Source of the DNA: Synechococcus sp. M44_DOE_062
GTDB taxonomy: Bacteria > Cyanobacteriota > Cyanobacteriia > Thermostichales > Thermostichaceae
Direction of reading: 5' to 3'
Length of the DNA: 49,330 bases
NCBI GenBank assembly: GCA_015295985.1
Contig: DVDX01000029.1
Location: forward strand, 1-49,330
The notes under the pieces were generated by a model, which worked only from the letters and a program-made list of their open reading frames with translations, did not search any database and was not told the origin of the DNA. This document shows, in pieces, positions 16,135-24,069 of the stretch (the stretch's first letter is position 1; each line of letters opens with the position of its first letter). A program made the translations under genes and the position numbers.

Positions 16135-16503
16135 ATGGCTACAACCAGTAAACCAAAACCACTCACTGGCCAAGAGCTCCTCGACAAGGTAACTTCAATG
16201 GGAAATGCGGATCGCAAGGAAAAAGCTCGCGCCTGTGGTTATGTCACCTACACCAAGAATGGTCAGGAGCGAGTGAATCTGATGCAGTTTAACAACGCCC
16301 TGTTGAAGGCCGTTGGCGTGGATCTCGGCGCTAGTGACGAAAATGGATCCCGTGGCCGCGCTCCTACCTTCCGGGTTTCGGTTCATAAGAATGGCAATCT
16401 CCTGATCGGAGCTGCCTACACCAAGAAGATGGGCCTTAAGCCCGGAGATGAGTTCGAGATCAAGCTGGGCCACCACAACATCAAGCTGGAGCGGGTTAAC
16501 TGA
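16135..16503 (+). CDS. cyAbrB-family transcriptional regulator
   Basis: A 122-residue protein of the cyanobacterial AbrB family, nucleoid-associated DNA-binding proteins that control carbon/nitrogen balance, hydrogenase and stress genes. It has the family's own N-terminal module (KPLTGQELLDKV, then KEKARACGYVTYTKNGQERV and NLMQFNNALLKA) and the AbrB-type swapped-hairpin DNA-binding domain at the C terminus (FRVSVHKNGNLLIGAAYTKK and GLKPGDEFEIKLG), the reverse of the order in Bacillus AbrB. Every cyanobacterium keeps at least one such gene; I cannot tell which of the two paralogue groups (cyAbrB1 or cyAbrB2) this is. It is monocistronic with a well-formed promoter region. Confidence 0.93.
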   Translation: MATTSKPKPLTGQELLDKVTSMGNADRKEKARACGYVTYTKNGQERVNLMQFNNALLKAVGVDLGASDENGSRGRAPTFRVSVHKNGNLLIGAAYTKKMGLKPGDEFEIKLGHHNIKLERVN

Positions 16504-16759
16504 TTTGCTGTCTCCCTGTACCGCTTTTCCCTGCTGGTGATCTCACCTTAGCTTGGGTAAAGCCCTCAGTATTCTTTTCAGCCTTTAGGGGCTTGGGGGC
16601 AGCAACTTCTTCCCTTCGCTCCAATGTTCACTGTTTCTCTACTTCCCAAGCAAGGGATCCTCATGATCCGCTGGGGATCCCTGGCAGTTTGTACCTCATC
16701 AATGGCTGAAGTGTGGGTAAGTTCGCTATTCTGACAACAGTTAAATTGGGTCTGCGGCA

Positions 16760-17548
16760 ATGAACACTCCGACCGTACCAAATGTCTTTCGCCATTGGCG
16801 GCGGTGGCGAACTGGGGCGGGGCTGTTGTTGTTGGTTGCAACATTCTTTGTCATCGAGTCTCATCCGCGGGTTTGGCCTCAGTCGAATGCTGCTTTAGAG
16901 TGGGTGTCTTCCCAGCCTGCTCCCGAGCAGCAGGATGTTTTTGTAGATGGGGTCATTCGGCTGCAATTCGATCGGCCACTGGATCCCAATCTACAACGTC
17001 TGGCGGTTCAGTTGGATCCGCCGGCAGCGGTTATTTTTGATGTGCAGGGAGACGAGTTGTTGCTTAAGCCTCGGGATCCCTTGCGCTTTAGCACCCGTTA
17101 CACCCTTACGCTTTCTCCTCAGGAGGGGCTTCCCCTCCAGCAGGCCATCCAACTGAGCTTTCGCACCGAACCGCAATTTACCTATGAGCGGGATGTCAAA
17201 CCGCTGTTGGAAGCCAGTTGTGTGGGTTGTCACCAGCCGGCAGGACGGCAGCGCACCCAGTTACTGGACAGTTACGAGGCCACAATGGCCTATGTCAGGC
17301 CCGGGGATCCCAATAGCGAGTTGATCAATCCCCGGTGGACGAGCCGCCATGCCTACATCCTCAACGCCAATAATCCCAACCGCCCCCAAGCTCGCGGCGG
17401 ATCCCCTGAGATCGCCTACATTCAAGCCCGTGGGCTGCCCCTATCCCGTCTGGGCTTTTGGACACCTGAAGAAGTGGAGATCGTCCGCACCTGGATTGTG
17501 CAGGATGGTGCCCCTCGCACCAGCGCCCGCTTACAGATAGGCAACTGA
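16760..17548 (+). CDS. Exported Ig-like domain protein with a CXXCH haem-binding motif
   Basis: A 262-residue protein with an N-terminal basic stretch and one hydrophobic segment (about residues 19-32), which should export it or anchor it in the membrane. Residues 45-137 form a bacterial Ig-like domain of the SbsA/Big_5 type (VDGVIRLQFDRPLDP, then FSTRYTLTL). A cytochrome-c-like segment follows: RDVKPLLEASCVGCH, with Cys154, Cys157 and His158, as in planctomycete-type cytochrome C domains, then HAYILNAN and a C-terminal TPEEVEIVRTWIVQDGAP that matches the helix ending such domains. It may bind one haem c covalently; a distal ligand cannot be identified. The herA-like gene starts 25 bp downstream on the same strand. 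Confidence 0.75.
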   Translation: MNTPTVPNVFRHWRRWRTGAGLLLLVATFFVIESHPRVWPQSNAALEWVSSQPAPEQQDVFVDGVIRLQFDRPLDPNLQRLAVQLDPPAAVIFDVQGDELLLKPRDPLRFSTRYTLTLSPQEGLPLQQAIQLSFRTEPQFTYERDVKPLLEASCVGCHQPAGRQRTQLLDSYEATMAYVRPGDPNSELINPRWTSRHAYILNANNPNRPQARGGSPEIAYIQARGLPLSRLGFWTPEEVEIVRTWIVQDGAPRTSARLQIGN

Positions 17549-17573
17549 ATGAGGCCTCTGGAACCCCATCCCC

Positions 17574-19307
17574 ATGACCCCTCCTCAACCTTTGGCCACC
17601 GTGATTCAGGGATCCCTGAGTCGAGGGCTGGAAGCTCGCCTCAATCCCGGCGTCTCGGTAGAAGACTTGCGGGTGGGCAAATTCGTGGTGATCCAGGGGC
17701 AGCGCAACCGCTTCTTCGGCCTGCTTACCGACGTTACCCTGGAAACCAGCAACCCCCAGATCCTGGTCAACCCCCCCCGTCCTGAAGAGACCCTGCTGCG
17801 GGAAGTGCTGGCCGGTACCGGCACCTATGGCATTATTGCCCTCACCCCCATGTTGATGTTGGTGCCGCGAGAAAGGGAGGAGGAACGGGAGTATCTTCTA
17901 ACCCATCCTGACCTGACAGAGACTCAAACAGCTCACACCATCCCCAGCCAAGAACTCCGTCCCACTTGCGCGATGGAGCTGCTGCCCGTGAAAACGGTGC
18001 CCGCCCATTTTTCGCAAGTGTATGAGGCACGGGAACTGGACTTTCGCACCGTCTTCGGCTGGGAAGACGACCCGGAGCGGCGCAACTTTGCCATCGGCCA
18101 GCCCCTCGACATGGCTGTGCCCATCTGTTTGGACTTGGATCGCTGGGTGGAGCGCAGCAACGGCATTTTCGGCAAATCGGGCACCGGCAAATCCTTCCTG
18201 GCCCGCCTGATCCTGGCCGGCATCATCCGCAAACGGGCGGCAGTAAACCTGATCTTTGACATGCACTCCGAGTACGGCTGGGAAGCGGCCAGCGAAGACA
18301 AGCACGCCACTACTGTCAAGGGCTTGCGGCAGCTCTTTCCCGGTCAGGTGCAAATCTACACCTTGGATCCCGATTCCACCCGGCGGCGAGGGGTGCGAGA
18401 TGCGCAGGAGCTGTTTATTGCCTACAACCAAATCGAAGTGGAGGATCTGGCCCTGTTGGCAGATGAGCTGAACCTATCGGAAGCCAGCTTGGAAAATGCC
18501 ATCATCCTGCGCAACGAGTTTGGCCGCGACTGGATCAGCCGCCTCTTGAGCCTTTCCAACACCGAGATCCAAGAGTTTTGCGAACAGAAAATGGGCAACA
18601 AAGCCTCGATGATGGCCCTGCAGCGCAAGCTCACCCGCCTTGACAACCTCAAGTACATTCGCAACACCCTGCCCCACAACTACATCGGCCAGATTTTGGA
18701 TGCCCTCAGCCGCGGCATTCACGTGGTTATCGAGTTTGGATCCCAGTCCAACTTGCTCTCGTACATGTTGGCCGCCAACGTCATCACCCGCCGCATTCAC
18801 CAGGCCTACGTGCACCAGACGGAGCGGTACCTGCAATCCAAAAATCCCCTCGACAAGCCCCGTCAACTGTGCATCACCATCGAGGAGGCCCACCGCTTTT
18901 TGAATCCGCGGGCGGCCAAGCAAACCATTTTCGGCACCATTGCCCGCGAGATGCGCAAGTACTTTGTGACGCTGCTGGTGGTGGATCAACGCCCTTCCAG
19001 CATCGACAGCGAGGTGATGTCGCAGTTGGGCACCCGCATCACAGCACTCCTCAACGACGACCAAGATATCGAGGCGGTGTTCACAGGGGTGGCGGGCAGC
19101 CAGAACTTGAAAACGGTGCTGGCCAAGCTGGACTCCAAGCAGCAGGCTCTGATTCTGGGCCATGCTGTGCCCATGCCAGTGGTGGTGCAAACCCGCCCCT
19201 ACGACCAGCGGTTCTACGCCGAAATTGCCGATCCTGACTGGGCCCAGGCTGAGGATGCAGAGGTGCTCCTGGCCGCCCAACAGGCCAAGTTCGAGCTGGG
19301 GCTGTGA
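17574..19307 (+). CDS. HerA-like ATPase with HAS-barrel (DUF87 family)
   Basis: A 577-residue ring-forming ATPase of the HerA/FtsK superfamily, which in archaea and bacteria translocates DNA together with a nuclease partner in end resection. The N-terminal 100 residues resemble the HAS-barrel (VEDLRVGKFVVIQGQ, RNRFFGLLTDV). Walker A is GIFGKSGTGKSFLARLI near residue 202; Walker B is CITIEEAHRF; a sensor-like LLVVDQRPSSID follows and an arginine-rich AREMRKYF lies close by. In this window there is no NurA-like nuclease next to it, so its partner is unknown. The start ATG at 17574 lies 25 bp after the Ig-like protein gene, and a single transcript is likely although the functions seem unrelated. 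Confidence 0.85.
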   Translation: MTPPQPLATVIQGSLSRGLEARLNPGVSVEDLRVGKFVVIQGQRNRFFGLLTDVTLETSNPQILVNPPRPEETLLREVLAGTGTYGIIALTPMLMLVPREREEEREYLLTHPDLTETQTAHTIPSQELRPTCAMELLPVKTVPAHFSQVYEARELDFRTVFGWEDDPERRNFAIGQPLDMAVPICLDLDRWVERSNGIFGKSGTGKSFLARLILAGIIRKRAAVNLIFDMHSEYGWEAASEDKHATTVKGLRQLFPGQVQIYTLDPDSTRRRGVRDAQELFIAYNQIEVEDLALLADELNLSEASLENAIILRNEFGRDWISRLLSLSNTEIQEFCEQKMGNKASMMALQRKLTRLDNLKYIRNTLPHNYIGQILDALSRGIHVVIEFGSQSNLLSYMLAANVITRRIHQAYVHQTERYLQSKNPLDKPRQLCITIEEAHRFLNPRAAKQTIFGTIAREMRKYFVTLLVVDQRPSSIDSEVMSQLGTRITALLNDDQDIEAVFTGVAGSQNLKTVLAKLDSKQQALILGHAVPMPVVVQTRPYDQRFYAEIADPDWAQAEDAEVLLAAQQAKFELGL

Positions 19308-19403
19308 GCGCACCCCAAAAATTCAGGCAGACAGAAGGTGAGCAAGGGAGCAATCTGGGCAAACAAGTGTGAGGTGGTTCCTCAACGCCCTGCGCCGTTA
19401 GTG

Positions 19404-19446
19404 CCCTCACCCCCAGACCCTCTCCCTAAGAGAGAGGGGAGTTAGG
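19404..19446. terminator. Interspersed CCCTCACCCCC-type stem-loop between convergent genes
   Basis: A hairpin with arms CCCTCTC and GAGAGAGGG, led by CCCTCACCCCCAGA, sits between the convergent ends of the herA-like and methyltransferase genes and touches the latter's stop. Near-identical CCCTCACCCCN...CTCTCCC...GGGAGAGGGG sequences are dispersed in many bacterial genomes beside gene ends. There is no T-run, so a bidirectional terminator or RNA-stabilising role is possible but not shown. Confidence 0.6.
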
Positions 19447-20437
19447 GATCGAGGCAACAAGTCGTTTCACTGCCGTTTGAAATGGCCGTAGCTGCAGGCA
19501 AGGCTGCCCGCACTGCTCGGAACATGCCAAAGCGACATAGTCCTGTGCCGAAGGCCAGCCGCATCAGCAAAAAGGTAGGTACCTCCCGCAGGGACTTTAT
19601 GAAACCGATCAAGCCAAACCTAAGAAGGCCCTCAGGGCGGACAACACCCTGCCAGATGGAATCCAGCCAAGAGGGAAGGGTCTCCTGAGTCCAATCGGCG
19701 GTTTCCACCCGTCCTGCCACCAGCCCGGTAGCCTCCAACTGCTCGGCAAACCCTTCAATGCTAGAGAAGGAAGGGTGCGACCATTGATCCAACAACTGCC
19801 GCATCACCAGCCGTTCCCACAGGTTGAGGGGCTTTTGCCGGTCGTCTCGCTGGTTCCAGTCGGCCACCACCAGGATCCCCCCCGGCTTCAACACCCGCAG
19901 CATCTCTTGGGCATAGCGGGCCTTGTCCGGCATGTGGGGCCCTGCCTCAATGGACCACACCACATCGAAGCTGGCATCGGGGAAGGGCAGATCAAGGGCG
20001 TCGGCCACCCGAAATTCAACTTTGAGATCGGGAGGGGTTAGCTCCTGTGCCCGCTTCACCTGCTGAGGACTGATGGTAATGCCGGTAACAACAAAGCCGT
20101 AGTCGCGGGCCAAGATGCGGCAACTCCCGCCAATGCCACAGCCCACATCCAACACGGTTGTCCCTGCAGGCAGCCGATCCAACCCGCCCCAGCGTACCAT
20201 CTCGTGAACAAAGTCGTGCTTGGCCTGCAGAAAATCTTTCCGTTGGGGAGGAGAGCCGTAGTGGCCGAGGTGAATGTGTTCGCCCCAGTAAAACTCTAGG
20301 ATCCCATCGCGAGTCCACTCGTCGTAAGACTTGGCCACAGAGGCGGGAGATTCGTATTTGCGAGCAGTCAATAGATAAGCTGCCAAGCCCACAGCCAGCA
20401 GCAGAGCTATGCCCAAAGCCCAAAAGATTGGATTCAT
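19442..20437 (-). CDS. MPBQ/MSBQ methyltransferase of plastoquinone and tocopherol synthesis
   Basis: S-adenosylmethionine-dependent methyltransferase that methylates 2-methyl-6-phytyl- and 2-methyl-6-solanyl-benzoquinol, feeding tocopherol and plastoquinone-9. It follows, from memory, Synechocystis Sll0418 almost segment for segment: an N-terminal membrane helix (residues 1-22), YDEWTRDGILEFYWGEHIHL, the SAM motif VLDVGCGIGGSCRILA, SIEAGPHMPDKARY, GGILVVADWNQRDDRQ and MRLAFGTGLCRFGMF. This separates it from the gamma-tocopherol methyltransferase. The ATG at 20437 gives the family's N terminus; another ATG lies four codons upstream at 20449. The last 20 residues are a non-conserved tail that ends in the dispersed stem-loop repeat. 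It acts at the thylakoid or inner membrane. Confidence 0.92.
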   Translation of the reverse strand: MNPIFWALGIALLLAVGLAAYLLTARKYESPASVAKSYDEWTRDGILEFYWGEHIHLGHYGSPPQRKDFLQAKHDFVHEMVRWGGLDRLPAGTTVLDVGCGIGGSCRILARDYGFVVTGITISPQQVKRAQELTPPDLKVEFRVADALDLPFPDASFDVVWSIEAGPHMPDKARYAQEMLRVLKPGGILVVADWNQRDDRQKPLNLWERLVMRQLLDQWSHPSFSSIEGFAEQLEATGLVAGRVETADWTQETLPSWLDSIWQGVVRPEGLLRFGLIGFIKSLREVPTFLLMRLAFGTGLCRFGMFRAVRAALPAATAISNGSETTCCLDP

Positions 20438-20653
20438 CGGATCAACCATGAAGTTTCTGTGAAGTCGCTTTGCGGGGTGGTGATCATCGGCAGTTGGACA
20501 GTGGAGCCACAGGCGGAGTGCTTTCCGGTGTGGGGCCTGCCAATCCAGCCCAGCAAAGGCGCAATCCCATCTTGCCCCATCTATCGGCTCAAGATGGAGT
20601 CTGGGATCCCGGTAAAGGGCGGTTGGGCAAGATTTTTCAGCACAATCCTTGTA

Positions 20654-21742
20654 TCAACTGGGATCCTCGCGATACCTGCTGGCTGGGATGTTCTGACCAG
20701 ACAAGAGGGTGGCGGCATAGCAAGCAGCTCCCTTCAGCCCCACCTGCGCATTCACCACCACTTGCACCGACAGTTGCTCCAGGAGAGGACGCATCCGCCC
20801 TTTATCCAAAAACGAGGACAAAAACTCCCCTTGGTGCAGTAGGCGCAAGAGTTTGGGCGCAATCCCCCCGGCGATGAACAGGCCCCCACGCGGCAACAGG
20901 TGTAGGGCAAAGTTCCCGACTGCAGCCCCGTACAGGCTGATGAAAAGCCGCAGACACTCCACCGCCAGGGGATCCCGTGCTTCCATGGCGGCGTTGGCAA
21001 TCTGGGCTGCCGGGTCGATGGGCTCGGCCCCCTTTTCCCAAGCCTCAATTTGGGCCAGCAACTGTTTTTCTCCTTGGCCCCACTGGCTATCCCGCAAAAA
21101 TTGATAAATGGCAACGATCCCCTGCCCTGAGACCACCCGCTCGGTGGAGACACGTCCGTGCCGTTTTTGCAAATACCTCAAGAGCTCCCACTCCAGAGGG
21201 GTGCGCGGGGAAAAATCCACGTGCCCTCCTTCGCTGGCATGAACCTGGTAGCCCCCTTCTCCCCAGGTGAGGTAAGCCTGCCCCAAACCTGTGCCTGCTC
21301 CTATCACGCCAATCGGAGCCCGAGGTTGACGCTCACCCACTTGCAGGGTGTCCAGCTCCTGATCGCCGAGGGTAAGCACGCCATACCCCACGGCGCTGAA
21401 GTCGTTGATCAAGGCTACGCGCGGGATCCCCAACTCTGCGGCCAATTGGCTCGACTGCAGATCCCAGGGCAAGTTGGTCACTTTGGCAGTCTGTTCCCCG
21501 GCCCCTGAGTCCCTCGTTTCCAGAACCGGGCCTGCCACTGCAAAACAGGCGGCAGCAGGTTGTGGATCTCGCCCCAGCTCCCGCCGAGCCTGCGCCAGAA
21601 ACTCTTCCACCATCGGGGCAAGGCTGGCGTAATGTTGGCTGGCATAGCGGCAGTGGTAAAGGCTGTGCTCGGGATCCTCGGCATTGACAAGGCTGAGGCT
21701 GGTTTTGGTGCCCCCGATATCTCCTGCCAACAGCAAGTCCAT
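20654..21742 (-). CDS. glk: Glucokinase
   Basis: Phosphorylates glucose to glucose-6-phosphate with ATP, the entry of free glucose from glycogen or uptake into central metabolism. The ATG at 21742 is chosen because GGAGGAA lies 5-11 bases before it on the coding strand and the protein then starts directly with LLLAGDIGGTKTSLSLV, the ATP phosphate-binding motif. Further marks are LINDFSAVGYG with the catalytic Asp, GAGTGLGQAYL, the ASEGGHVDFSP segment that binds sugar hydroxyls, and GGLFIAGGIAPKLL. The 362 residues are normal for cyanobacterial ROK-unrelated bacterial glucokinases. The gene diverges from the following membrane protein gene. Confidence 0.95.
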   Translation of the reverse strand: MDLLLAGDIGGTKTSLSLVNAEDPEHSLYHCRYASQHYASLAPMVEEFLAQARRELGRDPQPAAACFAVAGPVLETRDSGAGEQTAKVTNLPWDLQSSQLAAELGIPRVALINDFSAVGYGVLTLGDQELDTLQVGERQPRAPIGVIGAGTGLGQAYLTWGEGGYQVHASEGGHVDFSPRTPLEWELLRYLQKRHGRVSTERVVSGQGIVAIYQFLRDSQWGQGEKQLLAQIEAWEKGAEPIDPAAQIANAAMEARDPLAVECLRLFISLYGAAVGNFALHLLPRGGLFIAGGIAPKLLRLLHQGEFLSSFLDKGRMRPLLEQLSVQVVVNAQVGLKGAACYAATLLSGQNIPASRYREDPS

Positions 21743-21922
21743 ACAGTTTCCTCCGGCCAGCACCTCCTTCCCACCCTGACATCTCTGGAGAGGGAATGCC
21801 AATTTTGGCCCACAAGGGATCCCAGGGCTTCCTCCCTTCTGCAAACGAACATCCGCTGCCGAGAAGAAAGAAGGGCGAAAAAGTGCTATGTTAACTAATG
21901 TGAAGTTTTTTAATATCGCCTT

Positions 21923-22669
21923 TTGTCTTCTACACCTTTTTTACCCCCTCTCCAGGATGAGCCTTGGCTGTCCTCTGAGCATTTGGCTGGGCTGGATCCC
22001 CACCCTCTCTCGGTTCAAAGGCGTTTCCGATCCCACCATGCCGTTGGGGGGATGGCAGCTCTGCTGGTGTGCCTACCCGTTTTTGTGCAAGCGCCTTTGG
22101 TGCGATATGCCCCTTGGGTCAGTTTGGTGATGTCTTTGGGCTGGCTGGGCCTGAGTTTGCATCTCTACTCTCAGCCTCGTACCCGCCTGTGGGGAGATTT
22201 GCTGTACGGCTTTACCCTGACTTGGCTGACGGGATCCCTGTATTGGGGATGGCTGCGCTTTGAGCCTCTCTGGCACATGCCTGTGGAAGCCTTGGGGATC
22301 CCGATTGTCTGGTGGGGGACACGGCAACGGTTTGCCCGCATCGGCACCTGGTTTTACCTCGGTTCCCTGTGGGGTACAGCGATTACGGATCTTTACATTC
22401 ACTCGGTGGGGCTGCTGCCTGAGTGGCGGCAGGCGATGCGGTTTGACCGGTTGGATCAGGCGGCTGTTCCTTTTGGGGCCGCCCTCGACAAAATGGCCAC
22501 TCCCTGGGGCCTGGGCTGGGGCATCGGCTTGGGCCTTCTGTTGCTGGGCGTTGGGTTGTGGAGCATACAGGGATCCCGCCGCTTGCACCATTGGGCCTTT
22601 GCGGGAGCGGTGCTGAATACCCTATTGGTGGATGGGCTATTCGGCTGGGGGGCAGCTCTGCTGCGGTGA
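21923..22669 (+). CDS. Membrane protein, probably DUF3120 family
   Basis: Up to 248 residues with about six membrane spans (roughly 44-62, 66-84, 93-112, 145-160, 195-215, 222-245). The segments VFVQAPLVRYAPWVSL, GDLLYGFTLTWLTGSLYWGW and RFEPLWHMPVEALGIPIVWW recall a family confined to cyanobacteria (I believe DUF3120), whose function is unknown. The start is uncertain: the frame opens at a TTG (21923) and the next good initiator is the ATG at 22052, within the first predicted span. It is divergent from glk and convergent with the lipoprotein gene, only 25 bp away at the 3' side. Confidence 0.7.
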   Translation: MSSTPFLPPLQDEPWLSSEHLAGLDPHPLSVQRRFRSHHAVGGMAALLVCLPVFVQAPLVRYAPWVSLVMSLGWLGLSLHLYSQPRTRLWGDLLYGFTLTWLTGSLYWGWLRFEPLWHMPVEALGIPIVWWGTRQRFARIGTWFYLGSLWGTAITDLYIHSVGLLPEWRQAMRFDRLDQAAVPFGAALDKMATPWGLGWGIGLGLLLLGVGLWSIQGSRRLHHWAFAGAVLNTLLVDGLFGWGAALLR

Positions 22670-22694
22670 GCTGGGATATCCCCACAGCTCTGCT

Positions 22695-23348
22695 TCAGGT
22701 GGGAGCAGTGGTGGAGCTGGGCCGGTTCAGGGCTTCATCGGACTGCATCCTGCCAACATCAACGGCAGCAGGTGCAGTTGCCGGCATTGTAGGTTCTGGC
22801 TTGGCAGGAGACCACTCCGGTGCCAGGGCAGGCTGAGGCAAAAAGTCGATGACTTTCCAGGTCTTGGAATCCGGTGAGCTGTAGGCCAGCAGCCATCGTT
22901 CGGGCACAGTTTCAACGCCGTCGGACTCCTGATCCCCTGACCATTGCCTAGCAACCGTTTGTGCCTTTTGGTGGGCCAGGGTGATCTGGAAGGGATCCCC
23001 TTTGCGGCGATAGGGACGGCGGGATCCCGGCGGATGCACGATCAGGGTGTAGGTACCGCTGAGGTGATGGCCTTCCAGCGTTTCTCCTGAGACTAACAGC
23101 AAAGGTTCACGGCGATCCTGGCGGATTTTCACGTCCTGCACTTCCAGCCGGGCTGGCAACTGGTCAATGCCCACCAGGGATCCCACCGGCCCGGACACAT
23201 GAGCAATCTGATAGGCAAGGGCCTGCTGCACAATCGGTTTTGGCGGTCTGGGCCCACAGCCGACCAGCAGCCCCACCAGCACAATAACCACAAGGCTAAG
23301 CGCGCCGCGCAGAACTGCTCCCTGACCCCTGCACCCCGACTTTGGCAT
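22695..23348 (-). CDS. Predicted lipoprotein of unknown function
   Basis: A 217-residue protein with a lipoprotein signal: hydrophobic residues 15-30 followed by the lipobox LLVGC with Cys31, so it should be lipid-anchored outside the cytoplasmic membrane. The mature part is beta-rich (RLEVQDVKIRQDRREPLLLV, then SGTYTLIVHPPG) and ends in a long Pro/Ala/Thr-rich tail with no motif. I do not recognise the family. The gene begins 19 bp after ilvH on the same strand, so it is probably transcribed from the ilvH promoter, without an evident functional link. Confidence 0.65.
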   Translation of the reverse strand: MPKSGCRGQGAVLRGALSLVVIVLVGLLVGCGPRPPKPIVQQALAYQIAHVSGPVGSLVGIDQLPARLEVQDVKIRQDRREPLLLVSGETLEGHHLSGTYTLIVHPPGSRRPYRRKGDPFQITLAHQKAQTVARQWSGDQESDGVETVPERWLLAYSSPDSKTWKVIDFLPQPALAPEWSPAKPEPTMPATAPAAVDVGRMQSDEALNRPSSTTAPT

Positions 23349-23367
23349 CTCGCTTCTCCTGAGGCCC

Positions 23368-23892
23368 TCAGATGGTGACTAAGGTGGGGTGTTGCTTCAA
23401 GTATTCCGTATTCACACCGGACTCGCGGGTGAGAGCCACCAGGCCGGTACGGGCGATCTCACGGATGCCAAAGCTGGTTAACATCTTGATGATGGCCACC
23501 ATTTTGCCGGGATCCCCAGTTACCTCGAGAGTCAAAGACTCCTCTGCCACATCCACAATCCGGGCACGAAACATTTGCGCCACATCCATAATGGCGGAGC
23601 GGGTATCGGGGCTGGCGTTAACTTTGACCAGCATCAGCTCGCGTTCCACACAGGGAACATGGGTAATGTCGGTTACTTTCAGCACATCGATGAGCTTGTA
23701 GAGCTGCTTCGTCATCTGCTCCACATCGTGTTCGTCGCCCTGCACCACCATAGTGATGCGAGAGATCCCCGGTCGTTCGGTGGGGCCAACGGTGAGGCTG
23801 TCGATGTTGAAGCCGCGACGGGCAAACATCCCCGCAATGCGGGTTAAAACGCCAGGCTGATCCTGCACGAGGGCGCTGAGGGTGTGTTTCAC
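23368..23892 (-). CDS. ilvH: Acetolactate synthase small (regulatory) subunit
   Basis: Regulatory subunit of acetohydroxyacid synthase, the first common enzyme of branched-chain amino-acid synthesis; it raises catalytic activity and gives valine feedback inhibition. It is 174 residues long with an N-terminal ACT domain ([20 protein letters not shown] and [15 protein letters not shown]) and the C-terminal ALS_ss domain ([13 protein letters not shown], then [29 protein letters not shown]). Valine-site residues in the ACT domain look intact. The ATG at 23892 gives the standard N terminus. The catalytic subunit is not in this window, as is usual in cyanobacteria. Confidence 0.97.
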   Translation of the reverse strand: MKHTLSALVQDQPGVLTRIAGMFARRGFNIDSLTVGPTERPGISRITMVVQGDEHDVEQMTKQLYKLIDVLKVTDITHVPCVERELMLVKVNASPDTRSAIMDVAQMFRARIVDVAEESLTLEVTGDPGKMVAIIKMLTSFGIREIARTGLVALTRESGVNTEYLKQHPTLVTI

Positions 23893-24069
23893 GGCAACCA
23901 GAGGATAAAGAAAAAGCTGAGCAGCGGTTGGGGAAGTAGGCAGAATGGACTTGGAACAACCCTACTCTAAGGAAATTTTACGCCAATTTTACGGGAATGT
24001 TTTCCATATCCTCTACCCAGGGCATGGCTGCACATCCAGCCTCGGCAACCGCAGAGAGTATAACAGACG

